Shown piece by piece: positions 10,570 through 19,668 of a DNA stretch of 64,000 bases. The notes beneath the pieces were generated by a model. It made no database searches, was not told where the DNA came from, and saw only the letters and a program-made list of their open reading frames with translations. The stretch is from the NCBI RefSeq assembly GCF_008364845.1, contig NZ_VTTP01000008.1, forward strand, positions 62,001-126,000. The letters run 5' to 3'. How positions within the stretch are numbered: the first letter of the stretch is position 1; each line of letters starts with the position of its first letter. The position numbers and the translations under genes were made by a program. The DNA comes from Actinotalea subterranea (GTDB lineage: Bacteria; Actinomycetota; Actinomycetes; Actinomycetales; Cellulomonadaceae).

Positions 10570-13500
10570 ATGCAACCCCCCCGGCGCAGCACCCCGCGCC
10601 TGATCGCTCTCTCGGCAGCCGGCGCCATGACGCTCGCTGCCGTCGTCATCCCACCCGCGGCCGCCGTCGACGTCACCCACACGATCGCCGACGTGCAGGG
10701 CACCGGCACCGCCACCCCCCTCGCGAACGCGACAGTCACCGTCGAGGGCGTGGTCACCGCCGACCACCGCACCGGCGGCTACAGCGGCTTCTACCTCCAG
10801 ACCGCCGGCTCCGGCGGCACCGCCGACACGACGCCGGGTGCGTCGGACGGCATCTTCGTCTACGTCGCCGCCCGCTCCCTCACCCTGGCCATCGGCGACC
10901 AGGTGCGCGTGACGGGTGTCGCGAGCGAGTACCGCGGCCTCACGCAGATCAACGCGAGCGCCGACACCGCCGTCGTCGAGAACCTCGGCGTCGCGGCCGC
11001 CCAGCCGACCCCCGTCGCGCTGCCCGACACCCTCGTCGGCGACGCCCGTGAGCAGTACGAGGGCATGCTCGTCGCCCCCGAGGGCGAGTACCTCGTCGCG
11101 TCGACGCACGAGGCGAGCCGTTACGGCTCCGTGTGGCTCAGCGCGGGTCCCGACCCCCTCGTGAAGAGCACCGAGGTCGCCCGGCCCGGTCCCGAGGCGA
11201 ACGCGATCGCGAGCCAGAACGCGGCACGCCGCCTCGTGCTCGACGACGGCCGCAACGCCGAGGTCACGGGCACCACGCAGCCCTACCTGACGGCGGACGA
11301 CCCCGTGCGCACCGGCGACGCCGCCGAGCTCACCGGTCTGCCGTACGTGCTCAGCTACGGGTTCAACCTGTGGCGTCTGCAGCCCACCATGCCGCTCTCC
11401 AACGAGACGCCGGCGGACCAGAAGGCCTCGTTCACCGAGCGCAACCCGCGGCCCGCCGAGCCGGCTGACGTGGGTGGCGACGTCGTCGTCGCGGCCTTCA
11501 ACGTCCTGAACTACTTCACGACGTTCAGCGAGCAGGACCCCGACGCCCGCGGCGCGGCCAACCAGGCCGAGTTCGACGTGCAGAAGGCCAAGATCGTCGC
11601 CGCGATCACGGCTCTGGACGCCGACGTCGTCGCGCTCCAGGAGATCGAGAACTCCGTGCACTTCGGCGGTACGCCCGACGTCGCGCTCGCCGACCTCGTG
11701 GCGGGCCTCAACGCGGCAGCCGGTGCGGACGAGTGGGCCTTCGTGCCGACCCCGGCCGCGCTCGTCGGCCCGGACGCCCCCGCGACCGACGTGATCATGA
11801 ACGCGGTCATCTACCGGACCGACGCCGTCACGCCCGTGGGCGAGAGCGTCACCGACGTCGACGAGGCCGTCTGGGACAACGCGCGCGAGCCCATCGCGCA
11901 GACGTTCACGACCCCCGCCGGCGAGGGCAGCGAGTTCACCGTCGTCGCGAACCACTTCAAGTCCAAGAGCGGCTCGGGCACCCAGCCCGCCGACGGCCAG
12001 GGCTTCTTCAACGCCGACCGCGTGGAGCAGGCCGGTGCGGTCCGCGACTTCGTGGCCGAGCTCCAGGCGAGCACCGGCGTCGAGGACGTCGCGGTGCTCG
12101 GTGACCTGAACTCCTACAGCCAGGAGGACCCGGTCGCGCTCCTGACCGGCGCCGGCTACGTGGACCTCGTCCCGACCCACGACTCGGGGGCCTACACGTA
12201 CACGTTCGACGGTGAGCTTGGGTCGCTCGACCACGCGCTCGCGACGCCGTCGCTCGCGGAGCGCGTCACCGACGCGGACGTGTGGGACATCAACGCCGAC
12301 GAGTGGGCCGGCTACGAGTACGACGGCGCGTTCCCCGACCCCGGCTCCGTGTACCGCGCGTCGGACCACGACCCCGTCCGGTTCGGCATCACGGCGGGCG
12401 GCACCGGCGGCCCGGTCGAGATCGACCTGGTCGGCATCAACGACTTCCACGGTCGCCTCGAGGCCAACGGGACGACCGCGGGTGCGGCAGTCCTCGCCGG
12501 GGCCGTCAACGCGTTCCGGGCCGAGAACCCGGCGACGCTGTTCGTGTCCGCGGGCGACAACATCGGCGCGTCGACCTTCACGTCCTTCATCCAGGACGAC
12601 GTGCCCACCATCGAGGCGCTCAACGCGATGGGGCTCGACGCGTCCGCACTCGGCAACCACGAGTTCGACCAGGGGCGCGCGGACCTCGAGGACCGCATCT
12701 TCCCGCTCGCCGACTTCCCGTTCCTGTCCGCGAACGTCTACGACAGGGCGACCGACGAGCCGGCCTTCGAGGAGTCCTGGGTGACCGAGGTCGACGGCGT
12801 CTCCGTCGGCTTCATCGGTGCCGTCACGGAGGACCTGCCGACGCTCGTCACGCCCGCCGGCATCGAGTCGCTCGACGTGCGGCCCGTCGTCCAGGAGGTC
12901 AACCGCGTCGCGGGCGAGCTCAGCGACGGCGACGCCGCGAACGGCGAGGCGGACGTCCTCGTCCTCCTCGTGCACGAGGGGCCCGTCACGGAGGACGTCT
13001 CCGACGCGCTCGACGACTCCGCCTTCGGGCAGATCGTCACCGGGGCCAGCCCGGAGATCGACGCGATCATGGCGGGCCACACGCACCGCCAGCACGTGCA
13101 CCAGCTGCCCGTCGAGGGCTGGCCGGAGGGCCTGACCCGCCCGGTGGTCCAGGGCGGCCAGTACAGCGAGGCGCTCGCGCACGTGACCCTCACCGTCGAC
13201 CCGTCGACGGGCGACGTGACGGCCAACAGCGCCGAGGTCCTCCCGCTCGCGCCCGGTGGGACGCCGGCGTACCCGGCGGACCCGACGGTCGCGGCCATCG
13301 TGGCCGATGCCGTCGCCGTCGCGAACGAGCTCGGCAACGTCTCGCTCGGGCAGATCACCGGTGACCTCAACCGGGCCCGGCAGGCCTCCGGCTCGGAGAA
13401 CCGGGGCGGCGAGTCGACGCTGGGCAACCTCGTCGCCGACGTCCAGCTGTGGGCGACGCAGGACGCCGGGACGCAGATCGCCTTCATGAACCCGGGCGGC

Positions 13501-14589
13501 CTGCGGACCAACCTCACGTACGCGTCGTCGGGACCGAGCGACCCGGACGGGAACGTGACGTACCGGGAGGCGGCCAACGTCCAGCCGTTCGCCAACACCC
13601 TGGTGACGATGACGCTGACCGGTGACCAGGTGGTCGACGTGCTCGAGGAGCAGTGGCAGCCCGCAGCCGCGAGCCGGCCGTTCCTCAAGCTCGGCGTCGC
13701 CGGCCTGACGTACACGTACGACCCGACGGCCGCAGCGGGGGAGCGGGTCACCCGCGTCCTCGTGGGCGACCAGCCGCTCGACCCCACGGGCACGTACACG
13801 GTCGTCGTGAACTCGTTCCTCGCCTCCGGCGGGGACAACTTCGCGACGCTCGCCGACGGGGCCGACAAGGCCGACTCGGGCCGCGTCGACCTCCAGGCCT
13901 TCGTGGACTACATGGAGGAGCGCTCGCCCGTGAGCCCGGACCTCGCCCAGCGTGCGGTGGGTGTCCAGGTCGTCGACGTGCCGGCCGAGGGCTACGCCCC
14001 GGGTGACACGGTGACCGCGAACCTCTCCTCGCTGCTGTTCAGCGCGGGCGAGGCGCAGGGCAGCCAGGTCGTGCTCACGGCCGACGGCGCCGAGCTCGGT
14101 ACCTTCCCCGTCGACCCGACGGTCGTCGACTCGACCGACGAGGTCGGCCGGACCGCGGCGACGTTCACGGTCCCGCAGGGGGTCACGGGCACCGAGCTCG
14201 TCGTCACCGCTGCGGTCGCCGAGACCGGCACCGAGGCCACGTTCGCCTTGCCGCTGGCGGAGCAGGTCGCCCCGACCTGCTCGGTGCAGTACTCGGCGCA
14301 CCGTCTCGGCGGCCTCTGGCTGGGCGGGGTCGTGGTCACGAACGACACCGACACGACCGTGCGCGGCTGGGACCTGACCTGGTCCTACACGCAGGGCGAG
14401 CGCGTGCTCACGGGCATCGGGGCCAAGGTGCGGCAGCAGGGCACCGCGGTCACCGCGTCGAGCACGTTCCTCAACCGGACGATCCGGCCGGGCGGGAGCA
14501 CGTTCTTCGCGCTCGTCGGCCGGGCTCCCACGGGCCCGGGCGTCCCGCAGGACTTCGCGCTCAACGGGCAGCCGTGCGCGACGTCCTGA
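10570..14589 (+). CDS. Secreted ExeM/NucH-type nuclease fused to 5'-nucleotidase and a CBM2-like module
   Basis: 1339 residues, exported by an N-terminal signal peptide (to about residue 36, 'PPAAAVDV'). Order: OB-fold-like region to ~290; endonuclease/exonuclease/phosphatase domain ~300-605 ('VVVAAFNVLNYF', 'LQEIENS', 'GDLNSYS', 'SDHDPVRF'); calcineurin-like metallophosphatase ~616-900 ('VGINDFHGRLE', 'SAGDNIGAST', 'GNHEFDQG', 'AGHTHRQ'); 5'-nucleotidase C domain ~920-1120; and a ~100-residue C-terminal domain 1236-1339 resembling CBM2, with flanking cysteines. It would degrade extracellular nucleic acid and dephosphorylate the nucleotides, a phosphate or nucleoside scavenging role. ATG 10570 has GGAGG upstream; an earlier in-frame ATG at 10540 is less likely. 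Confidence 0.9.
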   Translation: MQPPRRSTPRLIALSAAGAMTLAAVVIPPAAAVDVTHTIADVQGTGTATPLANATVTVEGVVTADHRTGGYSGFYLQTAGSGGTADTTPGASDGIFVYVAARSLTLAIGDQVRVTGVASEYRGLTQINASADTAVVENLGVAAAQPTPVALPDTLVGDAREQYEGMLVAPEGEYLVASTHEASRYGSVWLSAGPDPLVKSTEVARPGPEANAIASQNAARRLVLDDGRNAEVTGTTQPYLTADDPVRTGDAAELTGLPYVLSYGFNLWRLQPTMPLSNETPADQKASFTERNPRPAEPADVGGDVVVAAFNVLNYFTTFSEQDPDARGAANQAEFDVQKAKIVAAITALDADVVALQEIENSVHFGGTPDVALADLVAGLNAAAGADEWAFVPTPAALVGPDAPATDVIMNAVIYRTDAVTPVGESVTDVDEAVWDNAREPIAQTFTTPAGEGSEFTVVANHFKSKSGSGTQPADGQGFFNADRVEQAGAVRDFVAELQASTGVEDVAVLGDLNSYSQEDPVALLTGAGYVDLVPTHDSGAYTYTFDGELGSLDHALATPSLAERVTDADVWDINADEWAGYEYDGAFPDPGSVYRASDHDPVRFGITAGGTGGPVEIDLVGINDFHGRLEANGTTAGAAVLAGAVNAFRAENPATLFVSAGDNIGASTFTSFIQDDVPTIEALNAMGLDASALGNHEFDQGRADLEDRIFPLADFPFLSANVYDRATDEPAFEESWVTEVDGVSVGFIGAVTEDLPTLVTPAGIESLDVRPVVQEVNRVAGELSDGDAANGEADVLVLLVHEGPVTEDVSDALDDSAFGQIVTGASPEIDAIMAGHTHRQHVHQLPVEGWPEGLTRPVVQGGQYSEALAHVTLTVDPSTGDVTANSAEVLPLAPGGTPAYPADPTVAAIVADAVAVANELGNVSLGQITGDLNRARQASGSENRGGESTLGNLVADVQLWATQDAGTQIAFMNPGGLRTNLTYASSGPSDPDGNVTYREAANVQPFANTLVTMTLTGDQVVDVLEEQWQPAAASRPFLKLGVAGLTYTYDPTAAAGERVTRVLVGDQPLDPTGTYTVVVNSFLASGGDNFATLADGADKADSGRVDLQAFVDYMEERSPVSPDLAQRAVGVQVVDVPAEGYAPGDTVTANLSSLLFSAGEAQGSQVVLTADGAELGTFPVDPTVVDSTDEVGRTAATFTVPQGVTGTELVVTAAVAETGTEATFALPLAEQVAPTCSVQYSAHRLGGLWLGGVVVTNDTDTTVRGWDLTWSYTQGERVLTGIGAKVRQQGTAVTASSTFLNRTIRPGGSTFFALVGRAPTGPGVPQDFALNGQPCATS

Positions 14590-14632
14590 CGTCCCTCCCG
14601 GGGCGGAGGCGCTGACCCTCCCCTCGCACGTG

Positions 14633-14669
14633 CCGCGGCCCTCTCCCGTACGCCGGGGGAGGGCCGCGG
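14633..14669. terminator. GC-rich hairpin after the secreted nuclease gene
   Basis: The 15-base arms (14633-14647 and 14655-14669; core CCGCGGCCCTC/GAGGGCCGCGG) pair around a 7-base loop. The hairpin sits between the nuclease stop and the -10 box of the next gene. It lacks a T-run, as is common in actinobacterial terminators. Confidence 0.65.
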
Positions 14670-14680
14670 TGCGTCCCGCG

Positions 14681-14686
14681 TAGCAT
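14681..14686 (+). promoter_or_regulatory. -10 box (TAGCAT), leaderless start
   Basis: TAGCAT ends seven bases before the GTG at 14694, without any ribosome-binding site. It follows directly on the terminator-like hairpin. Confidence 0.6.
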
Positions 14687-14693
14687 CGCCACC

Positions 14694-15047
14694 GTGCCCG
14701 ACGAGACCGTGCCGAACACCGCCGTGCCCGACGAGACCGTGCCGACCACCGCCGTGCCCGACGACGACGCCCGCGACGCCGCCGGTCCCGACGACCGGGT
14801 GCCCGACGACCTCGAGCGGGTCGCCACGCCGGCCCGGGTGCGCAGGGCGCCCCGCTACCGCGCGTTCGTGCTGGCCGGCGCGCTGGTCGGCCTCCTCGTC
14901 GCGGTGGTCGCCGTCCTGGTTCTGCCCGGCGACAACGGGCTCGGTCGCGGCCCCGTGGTGGTCTTCGTCGGCCTCGTCGGCGTGCTCGTGGGGGCGCTCG
15001 GCGGCGCCGTCGTCGCTGTCGTCCAGGACCGCGCGTCGCGCACCTGA
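14694..15047 (+). CDS. Small membrane protein with a repeated acidic N-terminus
   Basis: 117 residues. The N-terminal ~45 residues are acidic and low-complexity. They are encoded by an imperfect 30-bp tandem repeat starting 'GTGCCCGACGAGACCGTGCC' at 14694 and 14724, with a partial third unit at 14754. Two transmembrane helices follow (about 59-80 and 87-108), with 'LPGDNGLGRGP' between. Each repeat begins with an in-frame GTG, but the -10 spacing favours the first. The gene precedes purF and has no known function. Confidence 0.7.
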   Translation: MPDETVPNTAVPDETVPTTAVPDDDARDAAGPDDRVPDDLERVATPARVRRAPRYRAFVLAGALVGLLVAVVAVLVLPGDNGLGRGPVVVFVGLVGVLVGALGGAVVAVVQDRASRT

Positions 15048-15119
15048 GCTCTCACCGGGGAACGCCCGCGCACCGGTCGCGGTGTGCCGACGGGGTCCCG
15101 CGTGTGCGACCATGGCGCC

Positions 15120-16664
15120 GTGGCCCGTGGTGACGGACGACTGACGCATGACCTCCTGCCCGGTGAGAAAGGTCCCCAGGACGCCTGTGGCGTCTTCGGG
15201 GTCTGGGCTCCCGGTGAGGAGGTCGCCAAGCTGACCTATTTCGGCCTCTACGCGCTGCAGCACCGCGGCCAGGAGTCGGCCGGGATCGCGACGTCGAACG
15301 GCGAGCAGCTGCTCGTCTACAAGGACATGGGGCTCGTCTCCCAGGTCTTCGACGAGACCGCGCTGAACGCCCTGACCGGGCACATCGCCATCGGCCACAC
15401 GCGCTACTCGACCACCGGCGCCTCGACGTGGGAGAACGCGCAGCCCACGCTCGGCCCGACGGCCGGCGGCACCGTGGCCCTCGGGCACAACGGGAACCTG
15501 ACCAACACGGCGGAGCTCGTCGACCTGGTCGCGGAGCGCTACGGCGCCCGACGCCGGGGCGAGCTCGCGCGGGGGAACACCACGGACACGGCCCTGGTGA
15601 CCGCGCTCCTCGCGGGCGACCCGGACCACACGCTCGAGGCCACGGCGCTCGAGGTGCTGCCGCGCCTGCGGGGCGCGTTCTGCCTGGTCTTCATGGACGA
15701 GCACACCCTGTACGCGGCGCGTGACCCGCACGGCGTCCGCCCGCTCGTCCTGGGCCGGCTCGAGCGCGGCTGGGTCGTCGCGAGCGAGACCGCCGCCCTC
15801 GACATCGTGGGTGCCTCGCTCGTCCGGGAGGTCGAGCCCGGCGAGCTCATCACGATCGACGCCGACGGGCTCCGGAGCCAGCGCTTCGCCCCCGCGACGC
15901 CCACGGGCTGCGTGTTCGAGTACGTGTACCTGGCGCGTCCGGACACGACGATCGCGGGCCGCTCGGTCCACGCGGCGCGCGTCGAGATGGGGCGCTCCCT
16001 CGCACGCGAGTTCCCCGTGGAGGCCGACCTCGTGATCCCCGTCCCGGAGTCCGGGACGCCCGCGGCCATCGGCTACGCGGCCGAGTCGGGGATCCGGTAC
16101 GCGCAGGGGCTGACGAAGAACGCCTACGTGGGCCGCACCTTCATCCAGCCGTCGCAGACGCTGCGTCAGCTCGGCATCCGCCTCAAGCTCAACCCGCTGC
16201 GCGACGTCATCCGCGGCCAGCGGCTCGTCGTCGTCGACGACTCGATCGTCCGCGGCAACACGCAGCGCGCGCTCGTGCGCATGCTGCGGGAGGCGGGAGC
16301 GGCCGAGGTCCACGTGCGCATCTCCTCGCCGCCCGTGCGCTGGCCCTGCTTCTACGGCATCGACTTCGCCTCGCGCGCCGAGCTCATCGCGACGGGGCTC
16401 TCGCCGGAGGAGGTCGGCCGGTCCATCGGGGCGGACTCCCTCGGCTACATCTCGCTCGAGGGCATGGTTGCTGCGACGGAGCAGCCGACGTCGCAGCTGT
16501 GCACCGCGTGCTTCACGGGCCGCTACCCGATCGACCTGCCGTCCGCGGACCGGCTCGGCAAGAACCTGCTCGAGCAGAGCGAGCTCCCCCTCGGGGCGCC
16601 CGAGGACGGCCTGGCCACGCTCGTGGCGGGCGTGGGCGGCTCCTCCGCCCTGGAGCAGCCATGA
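15120..16664 (+). CDS. purF: Amidophosphoribosyltransferase
   Basis: 514 residues. PurF catalyses the first committed step of purine synthesis: PRPP plus glutamine to phosphoribosylamine. The N-terminal nucleophile is Cys23 in 'DACGVFGVWAPGEEVAKLTY', so a 22-residue propeptide is expected to be removed, as in the Bacillus-type enzyme. The glutaminase motif 'GHNGNLTN' and the PRPP loop 'VVVDDSIVRGNT' (about 370) are present. C-terminal cysteines ('QLCTACFTGRYP') fit the Fe-S type. The GTG at 15120 is the closest start. The stop overlaps the purM ATG (ATGA). Confidence 0.96.
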   Translation: MARGDGRLTHDLLPGEKGPQDACGVFGVWAPGEEVAKLTYFGLYALQHRGQESAGIATSNGEQLLVYKDMGLVSQVFDETALNALTGHIAIGHTRYSTTGASTWENAQPTLGPTAGGTVALGHNGNLTNTAELVDLVAERYGARRRGELARGNTTDTALVTALLAGDPDHTLEATALEVLPRLRGAFCLVFMDEHTLYAARDPHGVRPLVLGRLERGWVVASETAALDIVGASLVREVEPGELITIDADGLRSQRFAPATPTGCVFEYVYLARPDTTIAGRSVHAARVEMGRSLAREFPVEADLVIPVPESGTPAAIGYAAESGIRYAQGLTKNAYVGRTFIQPSQTLRQLGIRLKLNPLRDVIRGQRLVVVDDSIVRGNTQRALVRMLREAGAAEVHVRISSPPVRWPCFYGIDFASRAELIATGLSPEEVGRSIGADSLGYISLEGMVAATEQPTSQLCTACFTGRYPIDLPSADRLGKNLLEQSELPLGAPEDGLATLVAGVGGSSALEQP

Positions 16665-17782
16665 CCGCGCCGCAGCAGGACGGGCACGTGACGTACGCGT
16701 CGGCGGGCGTCGACACCGAGGCAGGCGACAGGGCCGTCGAGCTCATGAAGGACGCGGTGCGCGCGACCCACGGCCCGCAGGTCCTCGGCGGCGTCGGCGG
16801 CTTCGCAGGCCTGTACGACGCGTCGGCCCTCACGCGCTTCCGTCGGCCCCTGCTCGCGACGTCGACCGACGGCGTCGGCACCAAGGTCGCGATCGCGCAG
16901 GCGATGGACGTCCACGACACGATCGGGTTCGACCTCGTCGGCATGGTCGTCGACGACATCGTGGTGGTCGGTGCCGAGCCCCTCTTCATGACCGACTACA
17001 TCGCGACGGGCCGGGTCGTCCCGGAGCGCGTCGCGGACATCGTGCGGGGCATCGCGGCCGCGTGCGCCGAGACGGGCACCGCGCTGGTCGGTGGCGAGAC
17101 GGCCGAGCACCCGGGCCTGCTCGCGCCCGACGAGTACGACGTCGCGGGTGCCGCGACGGGCGTCGTCGAGGCGGACGCCCTGCTGGGCCCGGAGCGTGTG
17201 CGCGACGGCGACGTCGTGATCGCGATGGCTTCCTCGGGCCTGCACTCCAACGGCTACTCCCTGGTCCGACGTGTCGTCGCCGTCGCGGGCTGGTCGCTCG
17301 ACCGCGACGTCCCGGAGCTCGGCCGTACCCTCGGCGCGGAGCTCCTCGAGCCCACGCGCCTCTACACCCGGCCCTGCCTGACGCTCGCCGGCGACCCGGG
17401 CGCCCACGTGCACGCCTTCAGCCACGTCACGGGAGGCGGCCTCGCGGCGAACCTCGCGCGCGTGCTGCCCGCCGGGCTGGCCGCGGACGTCGAGCGCTCG
17501 AGCTGGCAGGTCCCCGCGGTGTTCGAGATGGTGCGATCGCTCGGTGGGGTCCCCTGGTCGGACCTCGAGGCGACGCTCAACCTGGGTGTCGGCATGGTCG
17601 CGGTCGTGGCGCCGGACGGGGTCGACGCGTCCCTCGCGTCGCTCGCCGCGTCGGGCGTCCCGGCGTGGGTGCTCGGCACGGTCCGCCCCGACGACGGCGC
17701 GCAGGGGCCCGACGTCGTGCGCGGCACCAAGGGTGTCGACGGCGGCGCCGTCCACCTGCGGGGGAGCTACCGCACGGCGTGA
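16661..17782 (+). CDS. purM: Phosphoribosylformylglycinamidine cyclo-ligase (AIR synthase)
   Basis: 373 residues. It converts FGAM to aminoimidazole ribotide with ATP, using the product of PurL encoded upstream. Typical blocks are 'YASAGVDTEAGDRAVELMK', 'STDGVGTKVAIAQAM', 'LVGGETAEHPGLL', 'ASSGLHSNGYSLVRR' and 'HVTGGGLAANLARVL'. It is translationally coupled to purF by an ATGA overlap. Confidence 0.96.
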   Translation: MTAPQQDGHVTYASAGVDTEAGDRAVELMKDAVRATHGPQVLGGVGGFAGLYDASALTRFRRPLLATSTDGVGTKVAIAQAMDVHDTIGFDLVGMVVDDIVVVGAEPLFMTDYIATGRVVPERVADIVRGIAAACAETGTALVGGETAEHPGLLAPDEYDVAGAATGVVEADALLGPERVRDGDVVIAMASSGLHSNGYSLVRRVVAVAGWSLDRDVPELGRTLGAELLEPTRLYTRPCLTLAGDPGAHVHAFSHVTGGGLAANLARVLPAGLAADVERSSWQVPAVFEMVRSLGGVPWSDLEATLNLGVGMVAVVAPDGVDASLASLAASGVPAWVLGTVRPDDGAQGPDVVRGTKGVDGGAVHLRGSYRTA

Positions 17783-17950
17783 CGCGTCACGGGCAGCCCG
17801 ACGACGCGGCAGCCGTGGCGACCGCCGCCCCGCGGGCAGCCGTCACCTCGAGGGAATCGCTCGCGGCGAGCCCGTTCGGGTACGCCGGAGGCAACCCTCG
17901 CGTGCGGGTTCACCCGCGACGACCAGGTACGTGACGAGAGGGTGGCGAGC

Positions 17951-18154
17951 TCAGCGCTCGTCGCCGGACCAGTCCGCGTACTCCTCGGCGTCGTCGTGGG
18001 AGTCCGAGGCATGACGGCTCTCGGTAGCCAGGTCGGTCCGGCGGGGACCAGACGTGAGCTCCTGCTCAAGAGCTCGGTAGTTCGGCTCGTAGCTCGAGTA
18101 CTTGAGCTCGCGAGCGACCTTCGTCTGCTTCGCCTTCTGACGGCCGCGCCCCAT
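17951..18154 (-). CDS. DUF3073 family small protein
   Basis: 67 residues. The conserved start 'MGRGRQKAKQTKVARELKYS' followed by 'YEPNYRALEQELT' identifies the actinobacterial DUF3073 family, which often lies beside purM. The tail is acidic and rich in Asp, Ser and His. The ATG at 18154 has GAGGGGG upstream. The function is unknown; the basic head and acidic tail suggest a nucleic-acid- or ribosome-associated protein, which is only a guess. Confidence 0.85.
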   Translation of the reverse strand: MGRGRQKAKQTKVARELKYSSYEPNYRALEQELTSGPRRTDLATESRHASDSHDDAEEYADWSGDER

Positions 18155-18763
18155 GGCATCGACCCCCTCTAACGTAGAAGCGGGGCGGCACCGTGCAATC
18201 ACGTGCGGCCCCGGGGTACTGGTTCTCGTCGTGCCCTTACGGTACATGGTCCCAGGCGGTTACGGCGACCTGCTTAGGCCGGGTGGGCGTCCGACGGGCG
18301 TCGGCCGAGCGACGCGTGGACCGTCCACGGGGCCCGCCGCGGACCCGGCAGACGCGCTCGTGTGCTGCTCCGCAGCGCGGTCGGCAGCGGTCCTGCGTCC
18401 ACCTCCGGCGCCGCACGGTGCTCGGCGGGCAGGGGTCGCGCGGCCCACGGAATGTGACCAAAGTCGCCGAAATCAGTCCTCCACGACGCCGGTCCGGCCG
18501 CCTTGCGACGGTGGACGGCCCCGCGTCGACCGATTCCGCCCGTCCCGGACGCGCAGCGCCGCCGTCCCGACGAACGCTCGCCAGGACGGGTCGCGAGCGC
18601 GCAGGTACCGTGACCAGAAGTGGTGACGCGCTGTGACTGGGGCTTCACCGCACGGTCCGGACATCGCGCGGGTCAGGCCCGCGTGAGTCGAACGTCACGA
18701 CGAGGTGACCGGTCAGGAGACGACCCCCGGGGTGGGGCCTGGCCCTGTCGAACGGAGACGACC
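18155..18763. other. 609-base intergenic region, no gene seen
   Basis: It separates the divergent DUF3073 and bldC genes. I see no convincing coding sequence on either strand: the open frames are Arg/Pro-rich shadows. It presumably holds both promoters. A TACCGT (18605-18610) is a candidate -10 for bldC with a long leader. A relatively AT-richer patch (about 18456-18482, around 'TGTGACCAAAGTCGCCGAAA') might be a regulator site. Confidence 0.4.
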
Positions 18764-18973
18764 ATGGCTGCACACTCGACCGACCAGGACACCCTGCTCA
18801 CGCCGGCGGAGGTGGCCAGCCTCTTCCGGGTCGACCCCAAGACGGTCACGCGGTGGGCCAAGGCCGGGAAGATCTCCTCGATCCGCACGCTGGGCGGCCA
18901 CCGCCGCTACCGCGAGTCCGAGGTGCGCCAGCTCCTCGCGGTGCCGGCGCAGCGCACGACCGGCGGTCGCTGA
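18764..18973 (+). CDS. bldC: BldC-like developmental regulator (MerR-type HTH)
   Basis: 69 residues, essentially one winged-helix domain: 'LLTPAEVASLFRVDPKTVTR', 'WAKAGKISSIRTLGGHRRYR', 'ESEVRQLL'. This matches the small BldC regulators of actinobacteria, which bind direct repeats in head-to-tail arrays. ATG 18764 has CGGAGA upstream. In Streptomyces BldC controls the timing of development. In a non-sporulating relative its targets are unknown. Confidence 0.9.
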   Translation: MAAHSTDQDTLLTPAEVASLFRVDPKTVTRWAKAGKISSIRTLGGHRRYRESEVRQLLAVPAQRTTGGR

Positions 18974-19058
18974 ACGGAACGGTTCCCAGGCCAGGGCGCG
19001 GCATCGCCGTGTCCGATCCCCGCGAGGACTCGCCGCTGCGCCGGGTCATGATGGACGC

Positions 19059-19628
19059 ATGCCACAGACCCTCTCCGTGACCACCGACGCACCGGTCCGT
19101 ACGCTCCTCGCCGGCGTCGTCGAGACCCCTGCCGGGCCCCTCGCGCTCGTCGTGAGCGCCGACGGCGTCGTGCACGCCGCGGGCTACGGCGACCTCGACG
19201 CGCTGGTGGCTCGCCTCGCGGCGACCGACCGCACCGTCGACGCGACGGGGGGCGTGCGTCGTGTCACGGCTGAGGAGCTGCCGCCGTCCGTGACGGACGC
19301 CGTCGGCCGGTACTCGGCAGGTGACCCGACGGCCCTAGACGCCGTGCCGGTCCAGCAGCCGGGCGGGCCCTTCTCGCAGGCGGCCTGGGCGGCCATGCGC
19401 AGGATCCCGGCCGGCGAGACGCTGACGTACACCGAGCTCGCGGCGATGGCCGGGAACGCGGGTGCCGTCCGGGCCGCGGGGAGCGCGTGCGCGCGCAACC
19501 TCGTCGCGCCGTTCATCCCGTGCCACCGGGTGGTCCGCACCGACGGGAGCCTCGGCGGCTACGCGTACGGCCTCGACGTGAAGCGGCGGCTCCTCGCGCA
19601 CGAGCGTGGCGAGGTCCTGCTCGGCTGA
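19059..19628 (+). CDS. ogt: Methylated-DNA--protein-cysteine methyltransferase
   Basis: 189 residues. This suicide DNA-repair enzyme removes alkyl groups from O6-alkylguanine. The active-site cysteine is in 'FIPCHRVVRTDGSLGGYAYG' and the HTH region in 'IPAGETLTYTELAAMAGNAG'. The N-terminal ribonuclease-like half is divergent. ATG 19059 was chosen because upstream sequence is non-conserved. An Ada/AlkA-type gene at the far end of the window is a second alkylation-repair gene. Confidence 0.93.
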   Translation: MPQTLSVTTDAPVRTLLAGVVETPAGPLALVVSADGVVHAAGYGDLDALVARLAATDRTVDATGGVRRVTAEELPPSVTDAVGRYSAGDPTALDAVPVQQPGGPFSQAAWAAMRRIPAGETLTYTELAAMAGNAGAVRAAGSACARNLVAPFIPCHRVVRTDGSLGGYAYGLDVKRRLLAHERGEVLLG

Positions 19629-19668
19629 GCAGCACCCCACCGCGGCGTGCGGACATCCCGCCCGTCGG

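Noticed and set aside
10534-14301. 1255-codon open frame antisense to the secreted nuclease gene
   Set aside because: Arg/Val/Asp-rich composition without recognisable motifs, and fully opposite a well-supported multidomain enzyme.
14694-14783. Tandem repeat as a possible CRISPR or regulatory array
   Set aside because: Only two full units with no spacers, in frame with a protein; simply coding repeats.
18155-18763. Several open frames of 60-150 codons between DUF3073 and bldC
   Set aside because: All are Arg/Pro/Ser-rich, differ in every frame and lack start signals; judged non-coding.
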